Assembly (NCBI GenBank): GCA_964492715.1
Contig: CAZBLK010000004.1
Coordinates: forward strand, 1-64,000
Length of the DNA: 64,000 nucleotides
Reading direction: 5' to 3'
Source: CAZBLK01 sp964492715
GTDB lineage: Bacteria; Bacillota; Clostridia; Lachnospirales; WRBF01
The position numbers and the translations under genes were made by a program. Of this stretch, positions 1-8,426 are shown in pieces (the first letter of the stretch is position 1; each line of letters begins with the position of its first letter). The notes under the pieces were generated by a model. It was not told where the DNA came from and searched no databases. It saw only the letters and a program-made list of their open reading frames with translations.

Positions 1-56
1 ACTATTCCAGTTTTGATGATGCTTTGTGTTACTGTTTTAGCTGAAGTCAACTATAA

Positions 57-1190
57 TTATTTATTTTCAGCTTTAAAGCCTTCAAGCTTGTTCCTTTTGT
101 ACTCCTCAAATTTGCCTTCGTCCAAAGCATCTCTAATTTCTTCCATCATAGTATTAAAGAAATGAAGATTATGCAAAACACAAAGCCGCATTGCAAGCAT
201 TTCTTTTGCTTTGAATAAATGCCTAATGTACGCACGTGAATGTGCTTGGCACGTTGGGCAACTGCATTCAGAATCTATCGGCTTGTCGTCAAGCTCGTAT
301 TTTGCGTTCATCAAGTTTAGCTTGCCTTTGTTTGTATAAACGTGTGCGTGGCGTCCGTTTCTTGCTGGTAGAACACAATCGAAAAAGTCTATGCCACGGC
401 TTACAGACTCTAAAATGTTTTCAGGTGTGCCTACTCCCATTAAATAAGTTGGTTTATTTAAAGGAAGGAAAGGAACAACTTCTTCCAAAATGTAGTACAT
501 CTCCTCATGGCTTTCTCCAACTGCAAGCCCACCTACAGCGTAGCCGTTTAAATCCAGCTCAGAAATTACTTTTGCGTGTTCTATACGAATGTCTTTAAAC
601 ACACCACCTTGGTTTATTCCAAAAAGCATTTGCTCTTTGTTTATTGTGTCGTCAAGCGAGTTTAGTTCCTTCATTTTGCCTACACAGCGGTGAAGCCAGC
701 GTGTTGTGCGGCTTACAGAATTTTGCATATACTCCCTTGTAGCTGGGTATGGCGCACATTCGTCAAACGCCATTGCAATTGTCGACGCTATGTTTGATTG
801 AATTTCCATACTTTCTTCTGGACCCATAAAAATTTTTCTTCCGTCAATGTGTGAAGAAAAGTAAACGCCTTCTTCTTTAATTTTTCTTAGGTTTGCAAGT
901 GAAAAAACTTGAAAACCGCCAGAGTCTGTAAGTATTGGGCGTTCCCACGCCATAAACTGGTGAATACCTCCAAGCTTTTTAATTACTTTGTCGCCTGGGC
1001 GCAAGTGCAAATGGTATGTGTTTGAAAGTTCAACTTGGCATTTTATGCGTACAAGGTCTTCGGCAGACAGCGCACCTTTTATTGCAGCCGCTGTTCCAAC
1101 GTTCATAAAAACAGGCGTTTCAATAACACCATGAACTGTGTAAAAACGCCCACGCTTCGCCCTGCCCTCTGTTTTTAATAATTTATACAT
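57..1190 (-). CDS. tgt: tRNA-guanine transglycosylase (queuine tRNA-ribosyltransferase)
   Basis: Bacterial Tgt exchanges guanine 34 of GUN-anticodon tRNAs for preQ1, the first tRNA-level step of queuosine synthesis in the cytosol. The 377-residue protein has the usual family length. The TDSGGFQVF block carries the active-site Asp at about residue 89, DCVLPARNGR carries the nucleophile Asp at about 271, and the zinc site is Cys309, Cys311, Cys314 and His340. It starts at ATG after an AAAGGAG site. In most Firmicutes tgt is followed by yajC; here yajC lies 61 kb away at the other end of the window. No preQ1 riboswitch is visible in the short leader. The identification is secure. Confidence 0.97.
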   Translation of the reverse strand: MYKLLKTEGRAKRGRFYTVHGVIETPVFMNVGTAAAIKGALSAEDLVRIKCQVELSNTYHLHLRPGDKVIKKLGGIHQFMAWERPILTDSGGFQVFSLANLRKIKEEGVYFSSHIDGRKIFMGPEESMEIQSNIASTIAMAFDECAPYPATREYMQNSVSRTTRWLHRCVGKMKELNSLDDTINKEQMLFGINQGGVFKDIRIEHAKVISELDLNGYAVGGLAVGESHEEMYYILEEVVPFLPLNKPTYLMGVGTPENILESVSRGIDFFDCVLPARNGRHAHVYTNKGKLNLMNAKYELDDKPIDSECSCPTCQAHSRAYIRHLFKAKEMLAMRLCVLHNLHFFNTMMEEIRDALDEGKFEEYKRNKLEGFKAENK

Positions 1191-1263
1191 TTATGGTTAT
1201 ACTCCTTTTGGTTGCTTTAATTAATTTTACTCAAGCATTTATTTTACTTAATATTTAAAACAA

Positions 1264-1300
1264 TTGCAAGTTTGTTTAAATCAAATTATAATAGTATAAT
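1264..1300 (+). promoter_or_regulatory. Overlapping sigma-A type promoters for the rRNA methyltransferase gene
   Basis: TTGCAA at 1264-1269 stands 17 bases before TATAAT at 1287-1292. TTGTTT at 1272-1277 stands 17 bases before a second TATAAT at 1295-1300. Either would start transcription shortly before the ATG at 1340. This is sequence inspection only. Confidence 0.5.
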
Positions 1301-1339
1301 TATTTGTTAAAATTCTTAAAAAGTATTTGTGAGGTAAAT

Positions 1340-2473
1340 ATGTATAATTTTATTGTAACATCAACCTTCGGGCTTGAAGCTACGCTAAAGCGTGAAGTAA
1401 CACATCTGGGTTACAAAATTAACTCTGTTTCAGACGGAAGAATTGACTTTTCGGGCGGCTTAGAAGCTATTCCAAAAGCAAACCTTTGGCTTAGAAGTGC
1501 CGACAGAGTTCTTTTAAACGTGGGCGAATTTAATGCGTATACATTTGATGAGCTTTTCGAGGGAACAAAAGCCTTGCCTTGGGACACGTGGCTTCCAGAA
1601 GACGCAAAGTTTACAGTAACAGGAAAGTCTGTTAAGTCAAAGCTTTTCAGCGTTTCCGACTGTCAGGCAATTGTAAAAAAAGCTGTTGTTGAAAAGTTAA
1701 AGCAAAAATATAAAATTGAATGGTTTCAAGAAACTGGGGCAGAATACAAAATACAAGTTGCGCTTTTGAGAGATAAAGTTACGCTTACAATTGACACAAC
1801 GGGCGCTGGGCTTCATAAGCGTGGCTACAGGCAACATTCCGCCGAAGCACCAATTAAAGAAACGCTTGCCTCAGCAATGATTGAGTTGACATATTTCAAA
1901 AAAGACCGTGTGCTTTTAGACCCAATGTGCGGCTCTGGAACTATCCCAATTGAAGCTGCAATGATGGCAAAAAACATTGCCCCTGGGCTAAACCGCCGCT
2001 TTGTTTCGGAAGAATGGGCTTGGCTTGACAAAAATCTTTGGCACGAAGCAAGAGATTGCGCACGTTCTTCAATTGACACTACTTCAAAAATAGAAATTTA
2101 TGGCTCCGACATGGACGGAATGTCTGTTGCACTAGCACGCCACAATGCAAAAAAGGCAGGCGTAGACGACTGCATAATTTTCGAGGAAAAACCCCTTAAA
2201 GATGTTAAGCTAATGTCACATTACGGAATTGTAATTGTAAACCCACCGTATGGTGAGCGTATAGGAAGCGCAATGTCAATTGAAGAATTGTATAAAGAAA
2301 TGGGCGAAAAGTTTCGTGCTGATGCAACGTGGTCGGTTTATGTCCTTACGTCTTATGAAGACTTTGAAAAGCTTTACGGTAAAAAAGCAGATGCAAAGCG
2401 TAAACTTTTTAACGGCATGATAAAAACAGACTATTATCAATTTATTGGGCCAAGACCACCAAAAGCACAGTAA
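1340..2473 (+). CDS. THUMP-domain class I SAM-dependent rRNA methyltransferase (RlmL/YpsC-like)
   Basis: This 377-residue protein belongs to the RlmL/YpsC group, which makes N2-methylguanosine in 23S rRNA. An N-terminal ferredoxin-like plus THUMP region (about residues 1-160) is followed by a Rossmann methyltransferase. The SAM-binding motif is LLDPMCGSGT near 195 and the catalytic motif IV is NPPYGERIG near 310. The frame is open from TTG at 1304, but GTGAGG just before the ATG at 1340 and the family's typical N-terminus (MYNFIVTSTFGLE) make 1340 the better start. It lacks the second, RlmK-like methyltransferase domain of the long enterobacterial RlmL. The exact target base cannot be read from sequence. 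Confidence 0.9.
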   Translation: MYNFIVTSTFGLEATLKREVTHLGYKINSVSDGRIDFSGGLEAIPKANLWLRSADRVLLNVGEFNAYTFDELFEGTKALPWDTWLPEDAKFTVTGKSVKSKLFSVSDCQAIVKKAVVEKLKQKYKIEWFQETGAEYKIQVALLRDKVTLTIDTTGAGLHKRGYRQHSAEAPIKETLASAMIELTYFKKDRVLLDPMCGSGTIPIEAAMMAKNIAPGLNRRFVSEEWAWLDKNLWHEARDCARSSIDTTSKIEIYGSDMDGMSVALARHNAKKAGVDDCIIFEEKPLKDVKLMSHYGIVIVNPPYGERIGSAMSIEELYKEMGEKFRADATWSVYVLTSYEDFEKLYGKKADAKRKLFNGMIKTDYYQFIGPRPPKAQ

Positions 2474-2822
2474 ACCCATGTACAAAACATGTCGAAATGA
2501 CAATTAGTATACAACATTTTGACACTTAATATTGCTTTATTATTTTCAAAATATGTAATATCATATATTTTAGATATATTTGCGATTATATGTATTTAAT
2601 TCGCAAATACTAAATAACTCAAAAAATAAAATGAATTATTGCACAAACTATAGCAATTCCGTTTTTAATTGACATTACTATTGTTAAGCTTTAAAAAAAT
2701 TAAAGTTTAACACCGTTAGTCAAACGCCAAACGGCTAGGTGTTTGGCTTCTCCTTGTCAGCATAGTTATAAAGTGGTATTGCTGTAGTTTGCAAACTGGT
2801 ATTGTATTAGAGGGGTGACACT
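2474..2822. other. Intergenic stretch holding a palindromic repeat
   Basis: This 349-base gap has no convincing reading frame. The left part is plain AT-rich sequence. The right part is a family B repeat (2648-2787, listed separately). The GTG start and GAGGGG ribosome site of the next gene follow it. Confidence 0.6.
2648..2787. repeat. Family B intergenic palindromic repeat, copy 1
   Basis: The element is bounded by imperfect inverted ends, CTATAGCAATTCC on the left and GGTATTGCTGTAG on the right. It contains an internal hairpin, GCCAAAC(ggctaggt)GTTTGGC. The stretch TAGCAATTCCGTTTTTAAT and the CAAACGGCT...GTTTGGCTT hairpin recur at about 53519-53615, with a looser copy near 51633-51731. 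Confidence 0.6.
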
Positions 2823-3275
2823 GTGAACAAAGGAAGTCTTAAAAAAGCAATCGGCGAAAACATTCGAGAAGCCAGAATTAAAAAGGACATGTCTATAGAT
2901 GAACTTTCTGAACTTTTAGAATTAAGCCCTGGCTTTGTCGGGCTTATAGAGCGTGGTCAGCGTGGGGCAACCGCATATACGCTTTATAAGCTTTCAGAAA
3001 TTTTCCAAACAAAAATTGATAACTTTTTTTCTGGCTCAAGCCAACCTGTTTCTTTAAAAGAAGAAAACCCAGTAAACGTAAAACGTGAAAAAGTTCAAAC
3101 AATTTTATATGGTCTAAACACTGCAGAGCTTGATTTTGTCATTGATATGATAAAAAACCTAAAGCAAATGAATGCAGCACAAACTGGCAGTGACGTGGAA
3201 GGTTCAGAAAGTTACGAAACTCATTTTTATGCAGATGCTTTGGGTGCAGACGATGACGACGATTTAGACGACTAA
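2823..3275 (+). CDS. XRE-family helix-turn-helix transcriptional regulator
   Basis: This 150-residue protein has an N-terminal Cro/C1-type helix-turn-helix at about residues 8-62 (IREARIKKDMSIDELSELLELSPGFVGLIERGQRG). A linker, a short helical segment and a very acidic tail (DALGADDDDDLDD) follow. It starts at GTG preceded by GAGGGGTGA. The gene stands alone, with a repeat upstream and a strong terminator downstream, so its targets cannot be inferred. Regulators of this size often bind their own promoter, but no operator was identified. The family assignment is secure and the regulon is unknown. Confidence 0.85.
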   Translation: MNKGSLKKAIGENIREARIKKDMSIDELSELLELSPGFVGLIERGQRGATAYTLYKLSEIFQTKIDNFFSGSSQPVSLKEENPVNVKREKVQTILYGLNTAELDFVIDMIKNLKQMNAAQTGSDVEGSESYETHFYADALGADDDDDLDD

Positions 3276-3376
3276 TTTCTAAATGTTTTTATGCCTTTCC
3301 AATTTCACAATAGCGTAATTTCGCTATAGTGATTTTTAAAATGAAATTTGCTTGCCTTTTTAATTTAAGGTAATAC

Positions 3377-3408
3377 AAAGGCGGTTCTTTTGCTGAACCG
3401 CCTTTTTT
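3377..3408 (+). terminator. Rho-independent terminator after the XRE gene
   Basis: The stem AAAGGCGGTTC / GAACCGCCTTT (11 bp) has the loop TTTTGCT and runs into a T-tract. A smaller AT-rich hairpin (ATAGCG / CGCTAT) lies upstream at about 3311-3328. Confidence 0.9.
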
Positions 3409-3437
3409 ACACTTTACTTTATATTTTGGCTGTTAAA

Positions 3438-3544
3438 GCAATTTGGGTTTTTATAGTCACCAATCCATTTTGCGGCAAAAATAATTAGAGCTTTAACGAT
3501 TTTTTGACGCAAATTGGATTGGTGAACATGTTTATTCAAATTGC
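3438..3544. repeat. Family A palindromic repeat, long copy
   Basis: The ends are perfect inverted 8-mers, GCAATTTG (3438-3445) and CAAATTGC (3537-3544). A second nested inverted pair, AGTCACCAATCCA and TTGGATTGGTGAA, lies inside. The right end overlaps the stop codon and last residues of the DUF951 gene. A shorter relative is at 44084-44151. Confidence 0.7.
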
Positions 3545-3714
3545 GTTATCCCTTTCAGCCCTTTTTCAAATTTCACACGTGAAAGCATTACTAAATGCCC
3601 GCACTTCAGGCACTTTAAGCGAAAGTCTGCACCAGTTCTAATAATTTCCCATTCCTTGCCACCGCAAGGGTGCGGCTTTTTCATTGTTGCAATGTCACCC
3701 ACCGAAAAGTCCAT
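3532..3714 (-). CDS. DUF951 family small protein
   Basis: This 60-residue basic protein matches the DUF951 family, a short conserved protein of unknown function in Firmicutes, often next to mscS-like genes. Visible features are the DxxxGDIATMKKPHPCGG start and a CLKCGH pair, so Cys17, Cys35 and Cys38 could form a metal or redox site (inference). Its ATG directly follows the TAA of the mscS gene, so the two are almost certainly co-transcribed. The last few codons lie inside a palindromic repeat, which may have changed the C-terminal residues. Confidence 0.85.
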   Translation of the reverse strand: MDFSVGDIATMKKPHPCGGKEWEIIRTGADFRLKCLKCGHLVMLSRVKFEKGLKGITQFE

Positions 3715-4596
3715 TTATTCACTCTCCACAACAACTCTTTTGTAAGGGTATTTTATGCCTTCTTTTTCAAACCTGTTTTTCACAAGGCGGCGTATTTCAC
3801 GCTCGCACGCCCAGCTTTCACCCACTTGTGTTTCTGCCAAAATGCGAATTTTAACAGTGCTTTCGTTTAATTCAGCAACACCCAAAACTGTAGGCTCACT
3901 TAAAAGCGTTTCAATGTTTTTGTTCGCCAAAGTCATTTCATCACGCAAAATTTCAATTACTTTATCAACGTCATCTTCATAGCTTACTAAAACGTCTACA
4001 ATTGCACGTTTAAACTTTTTGCTCATGTTTGTAACCATTTTTATTTCTCCGTTTGGCACAATGTGAACATCGCCCTCAAAGCTTCTTAACCTTGTAATTC
4101 TTATTCCCACTGCTTCTACAGTTCCAGTTTTGCCTTCAATTGTAACATAGTCACCTACGACAAACTGCTCCTCCATTAAAATAAAAATGCCTGCAATTAT
4201 GTCTTTAACAAGGCTTTGCGCCCCAAAGCCAATTGCTATGCCAGAAACACCAGCAACCGCAAGAATTGACGTGACAGAAACGTTAAACACCGACATAATT
4301 TGGCAAAACCCAACAAAATAAATTACATACTTCGTTACACTAATTACAATTGTTGCGATTGTGTCGCCCTTTTTGCTTGCAGTCCTTTTTGTGTAACCTA
4401 GCACAACCTTTTTTATAAAAAGTTTAATTACCTTATAAACAAAAAAGTTTAGCACGACAATTAAAATAAGCTGCAAAGCTTTTGAATAAGTATCTACATC
4501 AAACAGTGCCGAACTTTTAATTTGCTCAATTAAACTAAACTCAATTAAACTAAACCCAATTGAACTAAACCCTAGCAACCAAAAATTAAAAAACAT
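3715..4596 (-). CDS. MscS-family small-conductance mechanosensitive channel
   Basis: This inner-membrane channel family opens under membrane tension to release solutes after osmotic downshock. The 293-residue protein has an N-terminal helix, two further hydrophobic helices, the glycine/alanine-rich pore helix (ILAVAGVSGIAIGFGAQSLVKDIIAG), the beta domain (GDYVTIEGKTGTVEAVGIR) and the C-terminal alpha/beta domain. The frame is open 21 bases further upstream, but GGAGG lies there and the ATG at 4596 overlaps the stop of the preceding gene (TAATG), so translation is probably coupled. The N-terminus contains threefold 15-base repeats (listed separately). DUF951 follows directly. Confidence 0.93.
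   Translation of the reverse strand: MFFNFWLLGFSSIGFSLIEFSLIEQIKSSALFDVDTYSKALQLILIVVLNFFVYKVIKLFIKKVVLGYTKRTASKKGDTIATIVISVTKYVIYFVGFCQIMSVFNVSVTSILAVAGVSGIAIGFGAQSLVKDIIAGIFILMEEQFVVGDYVTIEGKTGTVEAVGIRITRLRSFEGDVHIVPNGEIKMVTNMSKKFKRAIVDVLVSYEDDVDKVIEILRDEMTLANKNIETLLSEPTVLGVAELNESTVKIRILAETQVGESWACEREIRRLVKNRFEKEGIKYPYKRVVVESE
4526..4572. repeat. Three 15-base tandem repeats in the mscS N-terminus
   Basis: Three near-identical units of the form CAATTAAACTAAACT encode FSSIG, FSLIE and FSLIE in the first 25 residues of the channel. The unit length is a multiple of three, so changes in copy number would keep the frame. Confidence 0.75.
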
Positions 4597-5288
4597 TAAT
4601 TTTTTTCCTCCGTACATGCCTTATAAAAGGCATTAAAAATCTTTTCATGAACTTCGTTTCCACTACTTTTAAACAAAGCTTCTGGGTGCCATTGCACACC
4701 AACTACAAAATGTTTTGCATATGCTTCCACTGCTTCTATAACGCCGTCACTTGAAACAGCACACACTGTAAGCCCATTACCTAACCGCCCAACAGCTTGA
4801 TGATGAATTGAATTAACAGAAACACTTTCATCTTCTAATATGCTAAAAAGCTTTGTTCCATTTTTTACATCAACTGAATGTACAGCTTCATGCCGCCTAT
4901 CTTCAAATGAATGATTTTCTATATGCTGAATTAAGCTTCCGCCGCAAGCTACATTTAAAATTTGCTCACCACGGCAAATTGCAAGTATAGGCTTGTTTTT
5001 TTCTAACGCCATTTTGCAAAGGGCAAGCTCAAACGCATCACGCCCTTCGTTTAGCCAAGAAGCCTTTTCGTGAAGCGGCTCGTTAAAGTGCTTTGAGTGA
5101 ATGTCACCACCACCTGAAAGAACTATTCCGCTTGATACCTCCAAAATTTGCTCGGCGTCTTCTATGTTGCACCCAACCATAATTGGCAAGCCGCCTGCTC
5201 TTGAAACTGCTTCACAGTACAACTTGTTTAGCCTGTAAAACTCGTTTTTGTCATCTGTAGAAGTTGTAATTGCAATTATCGGCTTCAT
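4596..5288 (-). CDS. Class I glutamine amidotransferase, gamma-glutamyl-GABA hydrolase (PuuD) family
   Basis: PuuD-type peptidase C26 enzymes hydrolyse the gamma-glutamyl amide of gamma-glutamyl-GABA or related compounds. The 230-residue protein shows the nucleophile elbow AICRGEQILNV, the LSGGGD oxyanion region and the catalytic His-Glu in GVQWHPEAL. The start is placed at the ATG preceded by GGGGGGC; an in-frame ATG 12 bases upstream has no ribosome site. The stop overlaps the mscS start by one base. No polyamine genes are nearby, so the substrate is uncertain. A paralogous role in cleaving gamma-glutamyl conjugates or peptides is possible. Confidence 0.85.
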   Translation of the reverse strand: MKPIIAITTSTDDKNEFYRLNKLYCEAVSRAGGLPIMVGCNIEDAEQILEVSSGIVLSGGGDIHSKHFNEPLHEKASWLNEGRDAFELALCKMALEKNKPILAICRGEQILNVACGGSLIQHIENHSFEDRRHEAVHSVDVKNGTKLFSILEDESVSVNSIHHQAVGRLGNGLTVCAVSSDGVIEAVEAYAKHFVVGVQWHPEALFKSSGNEVHEKIFNAFYKACTEEKN

Positions 5289-5317
5289 AAAGCCCCCCAT
5301 TTTTTAATGACTTGTAA

Positions 5318-5380
5318 CTACCACCACTTATTTGTCACCCATTTTGGTAATTCAACTTCATAGTTCCAGTGCCTTTTTTG
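5318..5380 (-). pseudogene. In-frame duplicate of the C-terminal tail of the adjacent membrane protein gene
   Basis: Directly after the TAA of the neighbouring gene, and in the same frame, the sequence reads QKRHWNYEVELPKWVTNKWW and then a stop. This closely matches the gene's own tail, RKHWNKDVEQPKWLKSN. It is either the remnant of a deleted tandem paralogue or a local 60-base duplication. It has no ribosome site or start of its own. Confidence 0.6.
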
Positions 5381-5734
5381 TTAATTACTTTTCAGCCATT
5401 TAGGTTGCTCTACATCTTTATTCCAATGCTTTCTAACAATACTTTTAATCAGTTTAAAATCTATAAAACCAAACACTAACATCGAACAAATAATTATAAT
5501 TAAAACTATTTCTCTGCCTTCCCAAATTAAAAATGAAAATGAAATTAATGCTAATAATAAACTGTCGAAGACGTATAATTTAAACCTATCATGATTATAT
5601 GCCTTAACATCAAAAATTTCATAAGGTTCAATAAACCTCGTATTAGCACGGCAAGGTGACTTCATGCTTCTTATATAAAAAGCTTGTGCAAGTGTAATTA
5701 TAGAAAATATTATATAAATTACAAAATAACTCAT
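5381..5734 (-). CDS. Small membrane protein of unknown function
   Basis: I do not recognise this 117-residue protein. It has three hydrophobic segments: residues about 2-20, 50-70 and 75-97. A hydrophilic loop containing MKSPCRANTRFIEPYEIFDVKAYNHDR lies between the first two, and the C-terminal tail is basic and tryptophan-containing (RKHWNKDVEQPKW). The start is ATG after a GGGGTGGAG ribosome site. A second, diverged copy of the tail follows the stop codon in frame. No neighbour suggests a role. It is probably a real gene because of the ribosome site and the coherent membrane topology. Confidence 0.6.
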   Translation of the reverse strand: MSYFVIYIIFSIITLAQAFYIRSMKSPCRANTRFIEPYEIFDVKAYNHDRFKLYVFDSLLLALISFSFLIWEGREIVLIIIICSMLVFGFIDFKLIKSIVRKHWNKDVEQPKWLKSN

Positions 5735-5871
5735 AACTCCACCCCTTTAATTTATTATACTCCCACCCCATAAAAAAGTCCATACTCATAAATAAAGCCC
5801 CTGCTGAATAAAATTACATGAGGTGTACGCATATATAAAATAGGTGTAAGCGTGCAATAGGAGGGCTGCAC

Positions 5872-6156
5872 ATGGAAAAACAAGTAGTCGGCAGGCTAAA
5901 ACGCAAAGCGGTAGCCATGCTTGAACTGCCAAAGGAAATTGTCCTTGACTTGCCGCTTGTGTCGCTTGTTGGCAACGAGGAGTTTAACATAGAAAACTAT
6001 AAAAGCATTATAGAGTACACAGGGGCTTCTGTTAAAATAAACACAGCGTCGGGCATTATAAGCATTTCGGGGCGTGGGCTTTGCCTAAAGCAAATTACCT
6101 CTGAACGAATAAAGATTACTGGCTTTTTTTCAAAAATAGAGTACGGGGGATATTAA
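5872..6156 (+). CDS. yqfC: Sporulation protein YqfC
   Basis: This 94-residue protein of the YqfC family is, in Bacillus, a sigma-E-dependent mother-cell sporulation protein of unknown biochemistry. It has the family pattern LPKEIVLDLPLVSLVGNEEFNIENYKSIIEYT and a C-terminal half rich in beta structure (SGIISISGRGLCLKQI). A strong GGAGG precedes the ATG. Its stop overlaps the yqfD start (TAATG), and the gene opens the conserved Firmicutes run yqfC-yqfD-phoH-pgpH-ybeY. This is one of the best indications in the window that the organism comes from a spore-forming lineage. Confidence 0.93.
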   Translation: MEKQVVGRLKRKAVAMLELPKEIVLDLPLVSLVGNEEFNIENYKSIIEYTGASVKINTASGIISISGRGLCLKQITSERIKITGFFSKIEYGGY

Positions 6157-7442
6157 TGATATTAACACTATGGAATTTTTTGCGTGGATATGTTATTATA
6201 GAAATAATGGGGGCTTATGTTGAAAGGTTTGTCAACATGGCGGCCCACAGAGGCGTTTTTATTTGGGACGCTTTAGAGAGCAACTGTGACGACGGCACAA
6301 GGCGTATTCAAATGAAAGTTTCTGTCAAGGCGTTTAAGCTTTTAAAAGGTTGCGCCAAAAAAACAGGCTGCAAAATGCGCATAGTATCAAAAATGGGCTA
6401 TCCATTTTTTGCCCACCGCTACAGAAAGCGCAAGCTTCTTGTTTTTGGCTCGCTTTTCTTTTTGGCTTGCCTGTACTTCCTGTCCTCCTTTGTTTGGCTA
6501 ATAGAGGTGAACGGATACGACAGAATTACAAAAGAAGAAATTTTAAATTTCAGTAGCAAATACGGCTTAAAGCTAGGTGCTTTTAAACAAAATGTAGACC
6601 CAAACGACCTTGAAAACCAGTTTTTGTCCGCCTTTACGGATATTTCTTGGATTAACATATATATTAAAGGCACAAGGGCAACAATAAACTTAACGGAAAT
6701 TATTCCAAAGCAAAATAAAATTGACAAAGAAACACCTTGCAACATTGTTGCAAAAAAGAATGGGCTTATTACAAAAATTGCAACGTCGGCAGGTACACCT
6801 GCTGTAAAAATAAACGACGTTGTTGAAGCTGGCGACACGCTTGTAAAAAGTGAGGTTTTAATTTCGGAGGACGAACTTGGCAGGCGTGTAGAATATGTCC
6901 ACGCTGTGTCAGAGGTTTGGGCAAAAATGTATTATGATATTAATTTTACACTGCCCTATGACTACGTTGAAAAAGAGTTTACAGGAAAGGCGAAAAAATC
7001 TTACGGCTTTATTGCGTTTGGCAAAACGTTAAACTTAGGAAACCACGACAACAAGTTTGCAAACTATGACAAAACCATTAGCCGTACACAGTTAAGCCTT
7101 ACTGAAAACTATCCATTGCCGTTTATTTTTCTTTCCTACACTTACAAGGAATTTACACCTGTTGACAAACGCTACACGCCGCTTTCTGCGAGAGAGCTTG
7201 CCGACCGAATGGTAACAGGGCGAATTATTCGAGAGTTTGACTTTGAAGCTGACATTGTGGACAAGAGCATTGAATTTGTAGAAAAGGAAAATGAAATAGA
7301 TGTTTATGCAAGAATTACGACAATTGAGAGAATAGACCAAGAAACAAAGCTAGAGCTTCAAGCTCCGGCAGAAAACGTTAACTTGGAACAAAACCAAATT
7401 CAGCAAGACCAAAGCACTACCCAACCTAACACAAATGAATAA
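6156..7442 (+). CDS. yqfD: Sporulation protein YqfD
   Basis: This 428-residue protein is of the YqfD/SpoIV-like family, required for efficient sporulation in Bacillus and placed in the mother cell membrane. It has a cytoplasmic N-terminal domain (about 1-90), one transmembrane helix (about 93-113, LLVFGSLFFLACLYFLSSFV), an extracytoplasmic POTRA-like segment (VNGYDRITKEEILNFSSKYGLKLGAF) and a beta-rich remainder. The glutamine-rich tail (QNQIQQDQSTTQPN) is low complexity and probably dispensable. It is translationally coupled to yqfC through TAATG. The molecular role is unknown. Confidence 0.92.
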   Translation: MILTLWNFLRGYVIIEIMGAYVERFVNMAAHRGVFIWDALESNCDDGTRRIQMKVSVKAFKLLKGCAKKTGCKMRIVSKMGYPFFAHRYRKRKLLVFGSLFFLACLYFLSSFVWLIEVNGYDRITKEEILNFSSKYGLKLGAFKQNVDPNDLENQFLSAFTDISWINIYIKGTRATINLTEIIPKQNKIDKETPCNIVAKKNGLITKIATSAGTPAVKINDVVEAGDTLVKSEVLISEDELGRRVEYVHAVSEVWAKMYYDINFTLPYDYVEKEFTGKAKKSYGFIAFGKTLNLGNHDNKFANYDKTISRTQLSLTENYPLPFIFLSYTYKEFTPVDKRYTPLSARELADRMVTGRIIREFDFEADIVDKSIEFVEKENEIDVYARITTIERIDQETKLELQAPAENVNLEQNQIQQDQSTTQPNTNE

Positions 7443-7450
7443 GAAGCGGA

Positions 7451-8422
7451 GTGATTAGCATACAAACAGAAGATAATAAAAGAGAACTTACTCTTAAAAA
7501 CGGAGACATTTTAAACGTGTTCGGCAAGCTTGACGAAAACATTATTAAGGTTGAAAAGGCATTTAAAGTAAACATAATAAACCGTGGCGAAAGCGTACAC
7601 ATTATGGGCGAAAACTCTCTAAAAGCAGAAATTGTAATGAAAAAGCTAATAGCCTTTGCTGAAAAAGGTGAACATATAACAGAGCAGCGAGTAAATTATT
7701 TAATTGATTCGGTTGACGACGCTGGCTTTGCCGAAGTGGAAAAAATAAACGACGACACAATTTGCCTTACAATTGCCGGAAAGCCTGTAAAACCAAAAAC
7801 ACTTGGGCAAAAGCAGTACGTTGACACTATTAGAAAAAATACTGTAACTTTAGCAATTGGCCCAGCAGGAACAGGCAAAACGTACCTTGCTATGGCAATG
7901 GCTATTACAGCATTTAAAAACAACGAGGTTGGGCGAATTATACTTACACGCCCAGCAATAGAAGCAGGCGAAAAGCTTGGCTTTCTTCCAGGCGACTTAC
8001 AACAAAAAATAGACCCGTACCTTCGCCCACTTTACGACGCACTTTATGACATTATGGGTGCTGAGACTTTCCAAAAAAACATGGAAAAGGGTTCAATTGA
8101 AGTTGCTCCGCTTGCGTACATGCGTGGGCGAACACTTGACAACTCGTTTATAGTTTTGGACGAAGCTCAAAACACAACGCAAGAACAAATGAAAATGTTT
8201 TTAACACGCATGGGCTTTGGCTCTAAAGTTGTTGTAACAGGCGATGTTACACAAATTGACCTTCCAGAAGGTAAAAAGTCTGGGCTTTCTGACGCTGTTA
8301 AAAAACTAAAAAACATTGACGGCATAGGCATAAGTTATTTGTCAAACAAGGACGTTGTGCGTCACCCACTTGTGCAAAAAATAGTAAAAGCCTATGACGA
8401 GTCGACTGTGAGGGCGAGGTGA
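7451..8422 (+). CDS. PhoH-family ATPase (PhoH-like, YbeZ type)
   Basis: This 323-residue cytosolic P-loop ATPase is thought to act with YbeY in rRNA processing or ribosome quality control. An N-terminal KH-like region (about 1-110) precedes the ATPase core, with Walker A GPAGTGKT at 137-144 and Walker B IVLDEAQ near 235. GTG is taken as the start because it is the first in-frame initiator. GGAGTG overlaps it, so initiation a few codons later at a non-standard codon cannot be excluded. It lies 8 bases after yqfD and 4 bases before pgpH. Phosphate-starvation regulation, implied by the name, is not shown here. Confidence 0.9.
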   Translation: MISIQTEDNKRELTLKNGDILNVFGKLDENIIKVEKAFKVNIINRGESVHIMGENSLKAEIVMKKLIAFAEKGEHITEQRVNYLIDSVDDAGFAEVEKINDDTICLTIAGKPVKPKTLGQKQYVDTIRKNTVTLAIGPAGTGKTYLAMAMAITAFKNNEVGRIILTRPAIEAGEKLGFLPGDLQQKIDPYLRPLYDALYDIMGAETFQKNMEKGSIEVAPLAYMRGRTLDNSFIVLDEAQNTTQEQMKMFLTRMGFGSKVVVTGDVTQIDLPEGKKSGLSDAVKKLKNIDGIGISYLSNKDVVRHPLVQKIVKAYDESTVRAR

Positions 8423-8426
8423 GCAA

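Noticed and set aside
1191..1263. preQ1 riboswitch upstream of tgt
   Set aside because: The leader is short and AT-rich and shows no pseudoknot-like or C-rich segments.
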